In this document: positions 14,880 to 22,777 of the stretch, piece after piece | Layout of the letters: the number at the start of each line of letters is the position of its first letter | How positions within the stretch are numbered: the stretch's first letter is position 1 | Source of the DNA: Oscillospiraceae bacterium | GTDB lineage: Bacteria; Bacillota; Clostridia; Oscillospirales; Oscillospiraceae | Direction: 5' to 3' | Assembly: GCA_022799035.1 (NCBI GenBank) | Contig: JAAWNQ010000025.1 | Location: 1-32,667, forward strand | DNA length: 32,667 bases | Translations under genes and position numbers: made by a program | Notes under the pieces: model-generated | Seen by the model: only the letters and a program-made list of their open reading frames with translations | Told to the model about the DNA's origin: nothing | Databases searched by the model: none

Positions 14880-16013
14880 ATGTCCGTCATCTATCTGGAT
14901 CACGCCGCCACCACCCCCGTCTGCCCCGCCGCCGCCCAGGCGGCGCTGGAGGCTATGACAGAGGGCTTTGGCAACCCCTCCTCCCAGTACCCTCTGGGGA
15001 AGGCCGCCGCCAAACGGCGGGAGGAGGATCGCGGCCTTATCGCCACCGCTTTGGGCTGCGAGCCGGGGGAGCTGTTCTTCACCTCCTGCGGCACCGAGGG
15101 GGACAACTGGGCCATCGCCGCCGCAGTGGAGCTGAACCGGAAAAAGGGCAATCACATCGTCACCACCGCCATCGAACATGACGCGGTACTCCAGCCCATG
15201 AAAAAGCTAAAAAAGGAGGGCTTCGAGGTCACCTTCCTGAAGCCTGACGCTGAGGGCAGCATCGCCCCCGAGGCGGTGAAGGCCGCCATCCGCCCCGACA
15301 CCATCCTGGTGTCCATGATGCTGGTCAATAACGAGGTGGGCTCTATCCTCCCCGTCCGGGCCGCCGCCGACGCCATCAAAGCGTCAAACTCCCCCGCCCT
15401 CCTGCACACCGACGCGGTCCAGGGCTTCCTGAAGGTCCCCTTCACCCTCAGAGACCTGGGGGCCGACCTGGTCACCATCTGCGCCCATAAGGTGCGGGGT
15501 CCCAAGGGTATCGGCACCCTCTACATAAGGAAGGACCTCATCCCCAGAATAAAGCCCCTGCTTCTGGGCGGCGGCCAGGAGGGGGGACTGCGCCCCGGCA
15601 CCGAACCCACCGCCCAGATCGCCGCCTTTGCCGCCGCGGTGAAGGCCTGGGAGCCGGGGACAGCGGATCGTATCCGCGCCGTGAAGGACTACGCCGCAAA
15701 CACCCTTTCCGCCATCGACGGCGTGACCCTCATAAGCCCCGGCGACGCCCCCCACATCCTGGCTATCTCCCTGCCCGACTTTTCCGGTCAGACGGTGGTG
15801 GAGGCCCTGGGTGGCCAAGGGGTCTGCCTCTCCTCCGGCTCGGCCTGCCACCGGGGCAAACCCAGCCACGTCTTCGAGGCCATGCCTCTGCCCCAAAAGG
15901 TGAAGTACGGAGCCCTCCGGGTCTCCTTCGGTCCCGAGAGCACCAGGGACGAGGTGGACGCCCTGGCCCGGCTCCTCTCCCACATCTGCAAAAACAAAAC
16001 CCTGCTCTTTTAG
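14880..16013 (+). CDS. Cysteine desulfurase (NifS/IscS-like, class V aminotransferase fold)
   Basis: This PLP enzyme would take sulfur from cysteine for Fe-S clusters or thio-modification (377 residues, normal length). The N-terminus is the classic IYLDHAATTPVCPAA. PLP-site residues are visible: His100 (AIEHDAVL), Asp178 (LHTDAVQG) and the Schiff-base lysine Lys204 in CAHKVRGPKGIG. The active-site cysteine that carries the persulfide is probably Cys323 in LSSGSACHRG. The short active-site loop region fits the NifS/IscS type. The start at 14880 has AGGAGGGG upstream. No iscU or nifU follows; instead a MATE pump lies 85 bp downstream, perhaps in the same transcript. A ferredoxin operon just upstream makes an Fe-S role plausible. 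Confidence 0.9.
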   Translation: MSVIYLDHAATTPVCPAAAQAALEAMTEGFGNPSSQYPLGKAAAKRREEDRGLIATALGCEPGELFFTSCGTEGDNWAIAAAVELNRKKGNHIVTTAIEHDAVLQPMKKLKKEGFEVTFLKPDAEGSIAPEAVKAAIRPDTILVSMMLVNNEVGSILPVRAAADAIKASNSPALLHTDAVQGFLKVPFTLRDLGADLVTICAHKVRGPKGIGTLYIRKDLIPRIKPLLLGGGQEGGLRPGTEPTAQIAAFAAAVKAWEPGTADRIRAVKDYAANTLSAIDGVTLISPGDAPHILAISLPDFSGQTVVEALGGQGVCLSSGSACHRGKPSHVFEAMPLPQKVKYGALRVSFGPESTRDEVDALARLLSHICKNKTLLF

Positions 16014-16098
16014 GCTTCCCCCAAGGGGGAAGGCCCTTATCCACCCCTGTCCGCTTTTTCCTTTTTCCCTTTTACTTTTTCCTTTTTGAGGTGATCTC

Positions 16099-17475
16099 TT
16101 GTTCTCCTACATGAACCGTGGCAAAGCCTTCTACCGGGACGTGGTCCTCCTTGCCATCCCCATTATTCTACAGAATCTTATCACCAACTCCCTGGGCCTT
16201 CTGGACACCTTTATGGTGGGTATGCTGGGGGAGGCCCCCATGGCCGCCGTCACCCTGGCCAATATCCCCATCTTTGTGGTCCAGCTTATGACCTTCGGCC
16301 TTCAAAGCGGGGCCAGCGTCCTCATCAGCCAGTTCTACGGTAAGGGGGACAAAGGCTCCATCAACGAGGTCCTGGGGATCGGCTTCGCCGTGGCCGGGGG
16401 CATCACCCTGATTTTCGGCTGTATCATGTTCTTCCTGCCGGTACCCTTTATGGCCCTGTTCGGCAACAACGCCGACGTGGTGGCCCTGGCCGCCCAGTAT
16501 GCCCGGATCGTGGCCTTCTCCTTCCTCTTTGACTCCCTGGCCCAGGTCTACATTGCCGCCCACCGCTCCATGGCCAACCCCCTTCTGGGCCTCTATATTC
16601 TGGGTGCCTCCATGATCAGCAACACCGTCCTCAACTGGGTCTTCATCTTCGGCAAGCTGGGGGCCCCCGCCATGGGGGTGGAGGGAGCCGCCCTGGCTAC
16701 CCTCATCTCCCGGGTGCTGGAGTTTGTCATCGCCGTGGGCCACATCGCCCTGGGCAAACGGTTCCGGCTCCAGTTTGACCGGCTCCTCCACCCCAGCCCC
16801 GCCATGCTGGGCAAGTATGTCCGCTTCGCCACCCCCGTGCTTCTCAACGAGACTCTGTGGGGTCTGGGCACCTCCCTCTACCCCACCATCATGGGTCATA
16901 TGGAGGGCTCCCAGGCCATCCTGGCGGCCTACGGCATTGTGGGCAACCTGGTGAATGTGTCCACCGTCATGGTCTTCGCCATCGGCGGCACCACCGCCAT
17001 CATCATCGGCCGGGAGATCGGGGCCGGCCGTCGGGAGGGCGTCTACGAGAAGGGCCTGTGTCTGGATATGCTGGCCTTCCTGGCGGGACTGGTTGTGGGG
17101 GCGGTCTTCATCGTCCTCACTTACACGCTTTTCGAGCCGGTGGTCTACCCCCTGTTCCACCTGTCCCAGGAGGCCTCTGAGATCGCCACCATGATGAGCC
17201 TGGTCTCCTTCGCCATCCTCTCGATCCGCTCCTTCAACACCACCAACGTGGTGGGGGTCCTCCGGGGCGGTGGGGACGTGCGTGCCGCCTCGGTCATCGA
17301 CCTGGCCCCCATGTGGCTTCTCTCCCTGCCTCTGGCAGCCCTGGCGGGGCTGGTCTTCCACTGGGGCATCCTCCCGGTGTACCTGTGTATCTCCCTGGAT
17401 AACGTGGTCAAGCTGGTCCTGGGGGTCTGGCGGCTGCGCAGCGGAGTCTGGATCCGGGACCTGACCTCCATCTGA
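16099..17475 (+). CDS. MATE-family efflux transporter (second copy)
   Basis: This is a 458-residue membrane antiporter with about twelve hydrophobic segments. Landmarks include VVLLAIPIILQNLITNSLGL, LDTFMVGMLGEAPMAAVTLA, QSGASVLISQFYGKGD and IYTLF-like late helices. It is clearly diverged from the MATE gene at 10289, so this is not a recent duplication. The start is TTG at 16099, because GAGGTGA lies five bases before it; the ATG four codons later is too far from that site. A G/C-rich hairpin and T/C-rich tract (16014-16090) separate it from the desulfurase. No strong promoter is visible, so read-through from that gene is likely. The substrate is unknown. Confidence 0.92.
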   Translation: MFSYMNRGKAFYRDVVLLAIPIILQNLITNSLGLLDTFMVGMLGEAPMAAVTLANIPIFVVQLMTFGLQSGASVLISQFYGKGDKGSINEVLGIGFAVAGGITLIFGCIMFFLPVPFMALFGNNADVVALAAQYARIVAFSFLFDSLAQVYIAAHRSMANPLLGLYILGASMISNTVLNWVFIFGKLGAPAMGVEGAALATLISRVLEFVIAVGHIALGKRFRLQFDRLLHPSPAMLGKYVRFATPVLLNETLWGLGTSLYPTIMGHMEGSQAILAAYGIVGNLVNVSTVMVFAIGGTTAIIIGREIGAGRREGVYEKGLCLDMLAFLAGLVVGAVFIVLTYTLFEPVVYPLFHLSQEASEIATMMSLVSFAILSIRSFNTTNVVGVLRGGGDVRAASVIDLAPMWLLSLPLAALAGLVFHWGILPVYLCISLDNVVKLVLGVWRLRSGVWIRDLTSI

Positions 17476-17497
17476 TTGGTACACCCTCTTTTATACT

Positions 17498-17540
17498 GAC
17501 AGAGAATGGACAGATTTTTTCCTCCATTCTCTGTCTTTTT
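17498..17540 (+). terminator. Intrinsic terminator after the second MATE gene
   Basis: A 13-bp perfect stem (17498-17510 with 17523-17535, 12-nt loop), followed by TTTTTATT. Confidence 0.88.
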
Positions 17541-17568
17541 ATTCATATTTTATTTACAACCCCGCCTA

Positions 17569-17597
17569 TTGACTTTTTGGGGGCCAAGTGGTACATT
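17569..17597 (+). promoter_or_regulatory. Promoter of the hrcA-grpE-dnaK-dnaJ operon
   Basis: TTGACT (17569-17574), a 17-bp spacer and TACATT (17592-17597). The CIRCE operator starts four bases downstream, covering the transcription start. Confidence 0.75.
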
Positions 17598-17600
17598 ATA

Positions 17601-17627
17601 TTAGCACTCAATAAACAGGAGTGCTAA
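17601..17627. promoter_or_regulatory. CIRCE operator (HrcA binding site)
   Basis: TTAGCACTC-N9-GAGTGCTAA, a perfect match to the CIRCE consensus. HrcA bound here would block the overlapping promoter until heat or unfolded protein titrates GroE from HrcA. Confidence 0.97.
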
Positions 17628-17650
17628 ATCCAGAAAAGGAGATGACCGCC

Positions 17651-18718
17651 ATGGAGCTGAGCCCCCGAAAAAAAGATATCCTCCGTGCCGTCATCGAGCT
17701 CTATGTCCAGAACGCGGAGCCCGTGGGCTCCAAAGCGGTGGCCCAGTGGGCCAAGCTGGACGTGTCCCCCGCCACCATCCGCAACGACATGGCCGACCTG
17801 GAGGAGAAGGGCTATCTGGAACAGCCCCACACCTCCGCCGGACGGATCCCCTCGGCCAAGGGCTACCGGCTCTATGTCAACGAGCTGATGGGGGACTACA
17901 AGCTCTCCCTCCAGGAGACCCAGCGGATCAACGAGGCCCTGGACCTGAAGATGAAGGCCCTGGACCGGGTCATTGACGAGGCGGGCCGGGCGGTAGCCAA
18001 GCTGACCCAGTATCCCGCCTTCGCCCTCACCGCCCCGCCGGAGCATGTCACCATCCGCCGCTTCGATCTGCTGCTGGTGGAGAAAACCTCCTTCATCGCC
18101 GTGGTGATGACCGACTCCAACACGGTACGCAACAAGCTTTTCCAGTTGGACCGCAGCCTGGACCAGCCCCAGCTTCAAATGCTGGGCACCCTTCTCAACA
18201 CCGGCTTCACCGGCCGCGCTCTGGCCGAGCTGGGCCCCGAGCTGGAGCGGGTCTCCCGCCACGCCGACGCCGAGGCCTATGCGCTTATCGAGCTGGTGGT
18301 CACCTTTGGCATGGAGGTGCTGGAGGAGCTGGGCAAGCTGCCCGTCCACACCGCCGGCATCGCCAACCTGCTGGAGCACCCTGAGTTCCAAAGCCTGGAG
18401 AAGGCCCAGCCTCTGATGAGCTTCCTGGACCACGCCGACTCCGCCCTCCTCCCCGCCAAAGTCACCCCGGCGGAGGGCTCCAACATCGTCATCGGCCCGG
18501 AGAACGTGAGCGAGGCTCTGAAGGACTCCGGGGTGGTCATGGCAAGCTATGACCTGGGGGGCGGCATGAAGGGTCTCATCGGCGTGGTGGGCCCCACCCG
18601 GATGGATTACGCCAAGATCTCCGCCCAACTGGCCTATGTGGCCAAGGGCCTGTCCCAACTCATCGGTCAGGCCGCCCTGCCGGCGGATGACAAGCATACC
18701 AAGGAGGGAACGACTTGA
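17651..18718 (+). CDS. hrcA: Heat-inducible transcription repressor HrcA
   Basis: The repressor has 355 residues. The N-terminal winged helix begins MELSPRKKDILRAVIELYVQ with NAEPVGSKAVAQ and SPATIRNDMADLEEKGYLEQ, followed by PHTSAGRIPSAKGYRLYVN, the family signature. The rest is the GAF-like dimerisation region, ending with GLIGVVGPTRMDYAKI. It binds the CIRCE site 24 bases upstream of its own start, so it is autoregulated, and GroEL normally keeps it active. The ATG at 17651 has AAAGGAG nine bases upstream; an in-frame ATG at 17642 is too close to that site. It ends with a TTGA overlap with grpE. Confidence 0.96.
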   Translation: MELSPRKKDILRAVIELYVQNAEPVGSKAVAQWAKLDVSPATIRNDMADLEEKGYLEQPHTSAGRIPSAKGYRLYVNELMGDYKLSLQETQRINEALDLKMKALDRVIDEAGRAVAKLTQYPAFALTAPPEHVTIRRFDLLLVEKTSFIAVVMTDSNTVRNKLFQLDRSLDQPQLQMLGTLLNTGFTGRALAELGPELERVSRHADAEAYALIELVVTFGMEVLEELGKLPVHTAGIANLLEHPEFQSLEKAQPLMSFLDHADSALLPAKVTPAEGSNIVIGPENVSEALKDSGVVMASYDLGGGMKGLIGVVGPTRMDYAKISAQLAYVAKGLSQLIGQAALPADDKHTKEGTT

Positions 18719-19266
18719 GCAAGAAAGAAAAGAAGCAGCCCGCCTCCCCGGCCCCCGAGGCTGAGGAGACCATGACCCCGGAGACCGCCGCTCCGGAGGA
18801 GCCCGCCCCCGAGACCCAGGCCGGCCCTTCCGAGGCGGAGACCCTGAAGCAGACCATCGCCGACCAGGAGGATAGATTCCTCCGTCTGGCCGCCGAGTAC
18901 GACAACTTCCGCCGCCGGACCCAAAAGGAGAAGGAGGGGATCTACGCCGACGCCACCGCCGCCGCGGTCAGCGCCCTCCTCCCCGTCTACGACAACCTGG
19001 AGCGGGCCCTGAAGCAGGAGACCGCCGACGAGGCCTACAAAAAGGGCGTGGAGATGACCATGACCGGTCTTCTCAAGGCCCTGGAGGGCCTGGGGGTCAA
19101 GGAGATCCCCGCCGAGGGCCAGAGCTTCGACCCCAACGTCCACAACGCCGTCATGCACATCGACGACGAGACCCTGGGGGAGAACACGGTGGCCGAGGTC
19201 TTCCAGACCGGCTTCACCCTGGGGGAGAAGGTCATAAGGTTCGCCATGGTCAAGGTGGCAAATTAG
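18715..19266 (+). CDS. grpE: Nucleotide exchange factor GrpE
   Basis: GrpE releases ADP from DnaK to reset the chaperone cycle. The protein has 183 residues with a TTG start at 18715 that overlaps the hrcA stop (TTGA), with AAGGAGG seven bases upstream. The first ~45 residues are disordered and rich in Pro, Glu and Ala. A long helix (QTIADQEDRFLRLAAEYDNF) follows, then FRRRTQKEKE and a C-terminal beta domain with the signature FDPNVHNAVMHIDDETLGEN and EVFQTGFTLGEKVIRFAMV. Length and order are typical. Translation coupling keeps it in ratio with HrcA. Confidence 0.96.
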   Translation: MSKKEKKQPASPAPEAEETMTPETAAPEEPAPETQAGPSEAETLKQTIADQEDRFLRLAAEYDNFRRRTQKEKEGIYADATAAAVSALLPVYDNLERALKQETADEAYKKGVEMTMTGLLKALEGLGVKEIPAEGQSFDPNVHNAVMHIDDETLGENTVAEVFQTGFTLGEKVIRFAMVKVAN

Positions 19267-19270
19267 CTGC

Positions 19271-19390
19271 GATAAAAGATAACAGAGAAAAGAGAAAAGA
19301 TTTTGACCTGTGGCCGCCTCCGGCGGCATATTAGAAATGGTCCGGCTCCGCCGGACACCACATCTTTACTCTTTTATCTTTTCTCTTTTC
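19271..19390. repeat. Dispersed structured repeat, copy A (MITE/REP-like)
   Basis: A ~120-bp intergenic element between grpE and dnaK. It has a purine-rich left arm (19271-19300) and a pyrimidine-rich right arm (19361-19390) that are largely inverted copies. Between them lie the conserved block TTTGACCTGTGG, hairpin 1 (GCCGCC 19313-19318 / GGCGGC 19322-19327) and hairpin 2 (GTCCGGC 19340-19346 / GCCGGAC 19350-19356). A second copy lies at 29887-30003. Confidence 0.8.
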
Positions 19391-19425
19391 ACTTAAAAAT
19401 TCTACTTTTATTGGAGGTAACACAT

Positions 19426-21279
19426 ATGTCTAAGATCATCGGTATCGACCTGGGCACCACCAATTCCTGCGTGGCTGTTATGGAGGGCGGCGAGGCCGCC
19501 GTTATTGCCAACGCCGAGGGCAACCGCACCACCCCCTCGGTGGTGGCCTTCGCCAAGGACGGGGAGCGGATGGTGGGCCAGGTGGCCAAGCGCCAGGCCG
19601 TCACCAACCCCGACCGCACCGTGGCTTCCATCAAACGGGAGATGGGCTCCGACTACAAGGTCACGGTGGACGGCAAGAACTACACCCCTCAGGAGATCTC
19701 CGCCATGATCCTCCAGAAGCTGAAGGCGGACGCCGAGGCCTACCTGGGCGAGACGGTCACCGAGGCGGTGATCACCGTCCCCGCCTACTTCACCGATTCC
19801 CAGCGCCAGGCCACCAAGGATGCCGGGCGCATCGCCGGCCTGGACGTCAAGCGGATCATCAACGAGCCCACCGCCGCGGCCCTGGCCTACGGCGTGGATA
19901 AGGAGACCGCCCAGAAGGTCATGGTCTACGACCTGGGCGGCGGCACCTTCGACGTATCCATTCTGGATATTGACGACGGAGTCATCGAGGTCCTGGCCAC
20001 CGCCGGCAACAACCGCCTGGGCGGCGACGACTTCGATAAGTGCGTCATGGACTGGATGGTAGCCGAATTCAAGAAGGACACGGGCATCGACCTCTCCTCT
20101 GACAAGGTGGCCATGCAGCGTCTCAAGGAGGCCGCCGAGAAGGCCAAGATCGAGCTTTCCGGCGTGACCTCCTCCGCCATCAACCTTCCTTATATCACCG
20201 CCGACGCCACCGGCCCCAAGCACCTGGACCTGACCCTCACCCGGGCCAAGTTTGACCAGCTCACCGCCCACCTGGTGGATGCCACCTCGGGGCCCGTGAA
20301 GCAGGCTATGTCCGACGCCGGCCTCACCGGCAATGACATCTCCAAGGTCCTGATGGTGGGCGGCTCCAGCCGTATCCCCGCCGTCCAGAACATGGTGAAG
20401 AAGCTCACCGGGAAAGAGGGCTTCAAGGGCATCAACCCCGACGAGTGCGTGGCCATCGGCGCAGCCTTGCAGGGCGGCGTCTTCACCGGCGACACCAAGG
20501 GCCTGCTGCTGCTGGACGTGACCCCCCTCTCCCTGGGCATCGAGACCATGGGCGGGGTGATGACCAAGCTCATCGAGCGCAACACCACCATCCCCGCCAA
20601 AAAGTCCCAGATCTTCACCACTGCCGCCGACAACCAGACCAGCGTGGAAGTCCACGTCCTCCAGGGCGAGCGTGAGATGGCCCAGTATAACAAGACCCTG
20701 GGCAAGTTCAGCCTGGACGGCATCGCCCCGGCGAGAAGGGGCGTGCCCCAGATCGAGGTCACCTTCAACATCGACGCCAACGGCATCGTGGAGGTCTCCG
20801 CCAAGGATATGGGTACCGGCAAGGAGCAGCACATCACCATCACCTCCTCCACCAACATGTCCAAGGAGGACATCGACAAGGCCGTAAAGGAGGCCCAGCA
20901 GTTCGCCGCCGAGGACGCCAAGAAGAAGGAGGAAGTGGAGGTCCGCAACCAGGGCGAGCAGATGGTTTACCAGACCGAAAAGACCATGGAGGACCTGAAG
21001 GATAAGCTGGAGCCGGGCGACAAGTCCACCCTGGACGCCGCCCTCACCAAGCTGAAGGACGCCCTGAAGGGCACCGACACCGCCGCCATCAAGGCCGCCA
21101 GCGAGGAACTGAGCAAGGCCTTCTACCCCATCACCGAAAAGCTCTACCAGCAGGCCAACCCCCAGGCCGGTCAGCCCGGCCCCGACATGGGCGGCGCCGG
21201 CTTCGGCGGCCCCACCGGGGCCCCGGACGACGGCGTGGTGGATGCCGACTACACCGTGGTGGACGACGATCCCCAGTAA
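19426..21279 (+). CDS. dnaK: Molecular chaperone DnaK (Hsp70)
   Basis: An ATP-driven cytoplasmic chaperone of 617 residues. The ATPase domain starts [20 protein letters not shown]. Phosphate and connect motifs [18 protein letters not shown] and [14 protein letters not shown] are intact, and [16 protein letters not shown] is present. The substrate domain has [20 protein letters not shown]. The helical lid ends with a Gly-rich tail and [15 protein letters not shown]. It is shorter than E. coli DnaK, as in Gram-positive relatives that lack a segment in the ATPase domain. The ATG at 19426 has TTGGAGG nine bases upstream; sequence further upstream belongs to the repeat element. It lies in the HrcA-controlled operon, separated from grpE by the repeat. 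Confidence 0.98.
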   Translation: MSKIIGIDLGTTNSCVAVMEGGEAAVIANAEGNRTTPSVVAFAKDGERMVGQVAKRQAVTNPDRTVASIKREMGSDYKVTVDGKNYTPQEISAMILQKLKADAEAYLGETVTEAVITVPAYFTDSQRQATKDAGRIAGLDVKRIINEPTAAALAYGVDKETAQKVMVYDLGGGTFDVSILDIDDGVIEVLATAGNNRLGGDDFDKCVMDWMVAEFKKDTGIDLSSDKVAMQRLKEAAEKAKIELSGVTSSAINLPYITADATGPKHLDLTLTRAKFDQLTAHLVDATSGPVKQAMSDAGLTGNDISKVLMVGGSSRIPAVQNMVKKLTGKEGFKGINPDECVAIGAALQGGVFTGDTKGLLLLDVTPLSLGIETMGGVMTKLIERNTTIPAKKSQIFTTAADNQTSVEVHVLQGEREMAQYNKTLGKFSLDGIAPARRGVPQIEVTFNIDANGIVEVSAKDMGTGKEQHITITSSTNMSKEDIDKAVKEAQQFAAEDAKKKEEVEVRNQGEQMVYQTEKTMEDLKDKLEPGDKSTLDAALTKLKDALKGTDTAAIKAASEELSKAFYPITEKLYQQANPQAGQPGPDMGGAGFGGPTGAPDDGVVDADYTVVDDDPQ

Positions 21280-21289
21280 CACAAGTAAA

Positions 21290-21340
21290 ATGGCGCGCCG
21301 GGGCCCCACAACGCTGGGGCACAGCGATCCGGCGCGCCAT
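21290..21340. repeat. Nested palindrome between dnaK and dnaJ
   Basis: A 12-bp perfect outer stem (ATGGCGCGCCGG 21290-21301 with 21329-21340) encloses an inner stem (GCCCC 21303-21307 with GGGGC 21316-21320). No U-tract follows, so it is not a standard terminator. It may stabilise or cleave the mRNA and set the dnaK:dnaJ ratio. Confidence 0.6.
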
Positions 21341-21378
21341 CCCCTGTTTCCCATTCCCCTCAAAAGAGGTGAGCACAT

Positions 21379-22524
21379 ATGCCCGACCAAAAACGAGATT
21401 ACTACGAGGTCCTGGGTGTCTCCAAGGGTGCCAGCGAGGATGAGCTGAAAAAGGCCTACCGGAAAAAGGCCAAGGCCTACCACCCCGACCTGAACCCCGG
21501 CGACAAGACCGCCGAGACCAAATTCAAGGAGGTCAACGAGGCCTATGAGATCCTCTCCGACCCCCAGAAGCGCTCCCGCTACGACCAGTTTGGCCACGCG
21601 GGGGTGGACCCCTCCTACGGCGGCGGAGCCGGCGGCTTCACCGGAGGCTTCGATATGGGGGACCTGGACCTGGGCGACCTCTTCGGCTCCTTCTTTGGCG
21701 GGGGCTTCGGCGGCGGCCAGAGGGCCAATCCCAACGCCCCGCGGAAGGGGGACACCCTCCGGGCCGCGGTGACCATCTCCTTTGAGGAGGCCGCCTTCGG
21801 CTGTGAGAAGGAGATCACCCTCACCCGCTCGGAGACCTGCGGGGAGTGCCACGGCTCGGGCTGCGCCCCCGGCACCTCCGCCGACGCCTGTCCCGACTGC
21901 CGGGGCACGGGCCAGATCCGCATCCAGCGGGGGGGCGGGGCCTTTACCTTCTCCACCTCCGCCCCCTGCACCCGCTGCCGGGGTACAGGCAAGATCATCC
22001 ACCAGCCCTGCAAGGACTGCAGCGGCACCGGCCAGGTAAAGAGACAGCGCAAGCTCACCGTGAATATCCCCGCCGGCATCGACAACGGCCAGGCCGTCTC
22101 CCTCCGGGGTCAGGGCGGAGCTGGGGTCAACGGCGGCCCCGCCGGGGACCTGCTGATCTCGGTCACCGTCCGCCCCAGCAGCAAGTTCCAGCGGGACGGC
22201 ACCGCGGTCTACTACGAGCACGCCGTCACCTTTGCCCAAGCCGCCCTGGGCGACAAGCTGGTGATCCCCACCATTGACGGCAATGTGGAGTACGACCTGC
22301 CCCGCGGCACCCAGCCGGGGACGGTGTTCCGCCTCCGGGGCAAGGGCATTCCCTCAGTAAACGGCCGGGGCCGGGGCGACCAGTTCGTCACCGTCAAGGT
22401 CGCCGTCCCCACCTCCCTGAACAGCCAGCAGGAGGAAGCCCTCCGGGCCTTCTCGGCGGCCATGGGAGAAAATGCCCCTGAAGAGGCCAAAGGTTTTTTT
22501 GACAAACGCAGGAAAAAGAAATAA
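21379..22524 (+). CDS. dnaJ: Co-chaperone DnaJ (Hsp40, type I)
   Basis: This 381-residue protein stimulates the DnaK ATPase and delivers substrates. The J domain has HPD at residues 35-37 ([12 protein letters not shown]). A Gly/Phe-rich linker covers about 75-115. The zinc region has four CxxCxGxG repeats: [24 protein letters not shown] and CKDCSGTG. The C-terminal peptide-binding domain ends in [20 protein letters not shown] lies seven bases before the ATG at 21379. The last ten codons and stop form one copy of a 34-bp direct repeat whose other copy lies at 27530-27563. The gene itself remains intact. Confidence 0.97.
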   Translation: MPDQKRDYYEVLGVSKGASEDELKKAYRKKAKAYHPDLNPGDKTAETKFKEVNEAYEILSDPQKRSRYDQFGHAGVDPSYGGGAGGFTGGFDMGDLDLGDLFGSFFGGGFGGGQRANPNAPRKGDTLRAAVTISFEEAAFGCEKEITLTRSETCGECHGSGCAPGTSADACPDCRGTGQIRIQRGGGAFTFSTSAPCTRCRGTGKIIHQPCKDCSGTGQVKRQRKLTVNIPAGIDNGQAVSLRGQGGAGVNGGPAGDLLISVTVRPSSKFQRDGTAVYYEHAVTFAQAALGDKLVIPTIDGNVEYDLPRGTQPGTVFRLRGKGIPSVNGRGRGDQFVTVKVAVPTSLNSQQEEALRAFSAAMGENAPEEAKGFFDKRRKKK

Positions 22525-22526
22525 AA
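22493..22526 (+). repeat. 34-bp direct repeat, left copy (dnaJ 3' end; putative attL)
   Basis: The sequence from the G at 22493 to the A at 22526 is identical to 27530-27563. It covers the last ten codons, the stop codon and two following bases of dnaJ. The identity ends abruptly on both sides. Confidence 0.9.
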
Positions 22527-22589
22527 AGAGGCGGCTCTCAGCCGGGTGTTCATAAGGACTCACGGTAAACGGGCAAAATTTTAAAGAGC

Positions 22590-22622
22590 AGAGCGGCGAT
22601 CATTTGACCGCCGCTCTCTTTT
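22590..22622 (+). terminator. Intrinsic terminator downstream of dnaJ
   Basis: AGAGCGGCG (22590-22598) pairs with CGCCGCTCT (22609-22617), followed by T-rich sequence. It lies within the putative island, so it may serve dnaJ after insertion. Confidence 0.75.
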
Positions 22623-22702
22623 CGCCCCCGTATCTACGCCGGGTATGTTCCACGCCGGGGACACTTCTCTTTGTAATTCATAATCTACAAACCACCCGCC
22701 GC

Positions 22703-22727
22703 TCCGTCAGGGGACGACGGATTTTTT
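22703..22727 (+). terminator. Second, weaker terminator on the + strand
   Basis: A 6-bp stem (22703-22708 with 22716-22721), followed by six T (22722-22727). It lies between dnaJ and the convergent regulator gene. Nothing else is recognisable in 22623-22777. Confidence 0.5.
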
Positions 22728-22777
22728 AGTGTTGTCCACCCTTAGAGGAGGAATCCCCGCACCGCCTGACGGAACTC

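Noticed and set aside
19408-22239. A very long open frame antisense to dnaK and dnaJ, and similar long frames opposite htrA, gapA, the MATE gene and asnB
   Set aside because: They mirror GC-rich codon bias of the real genes, lack ribosome sites and give low-complexity Gly/His/Val-rich translations with no family resemblance.
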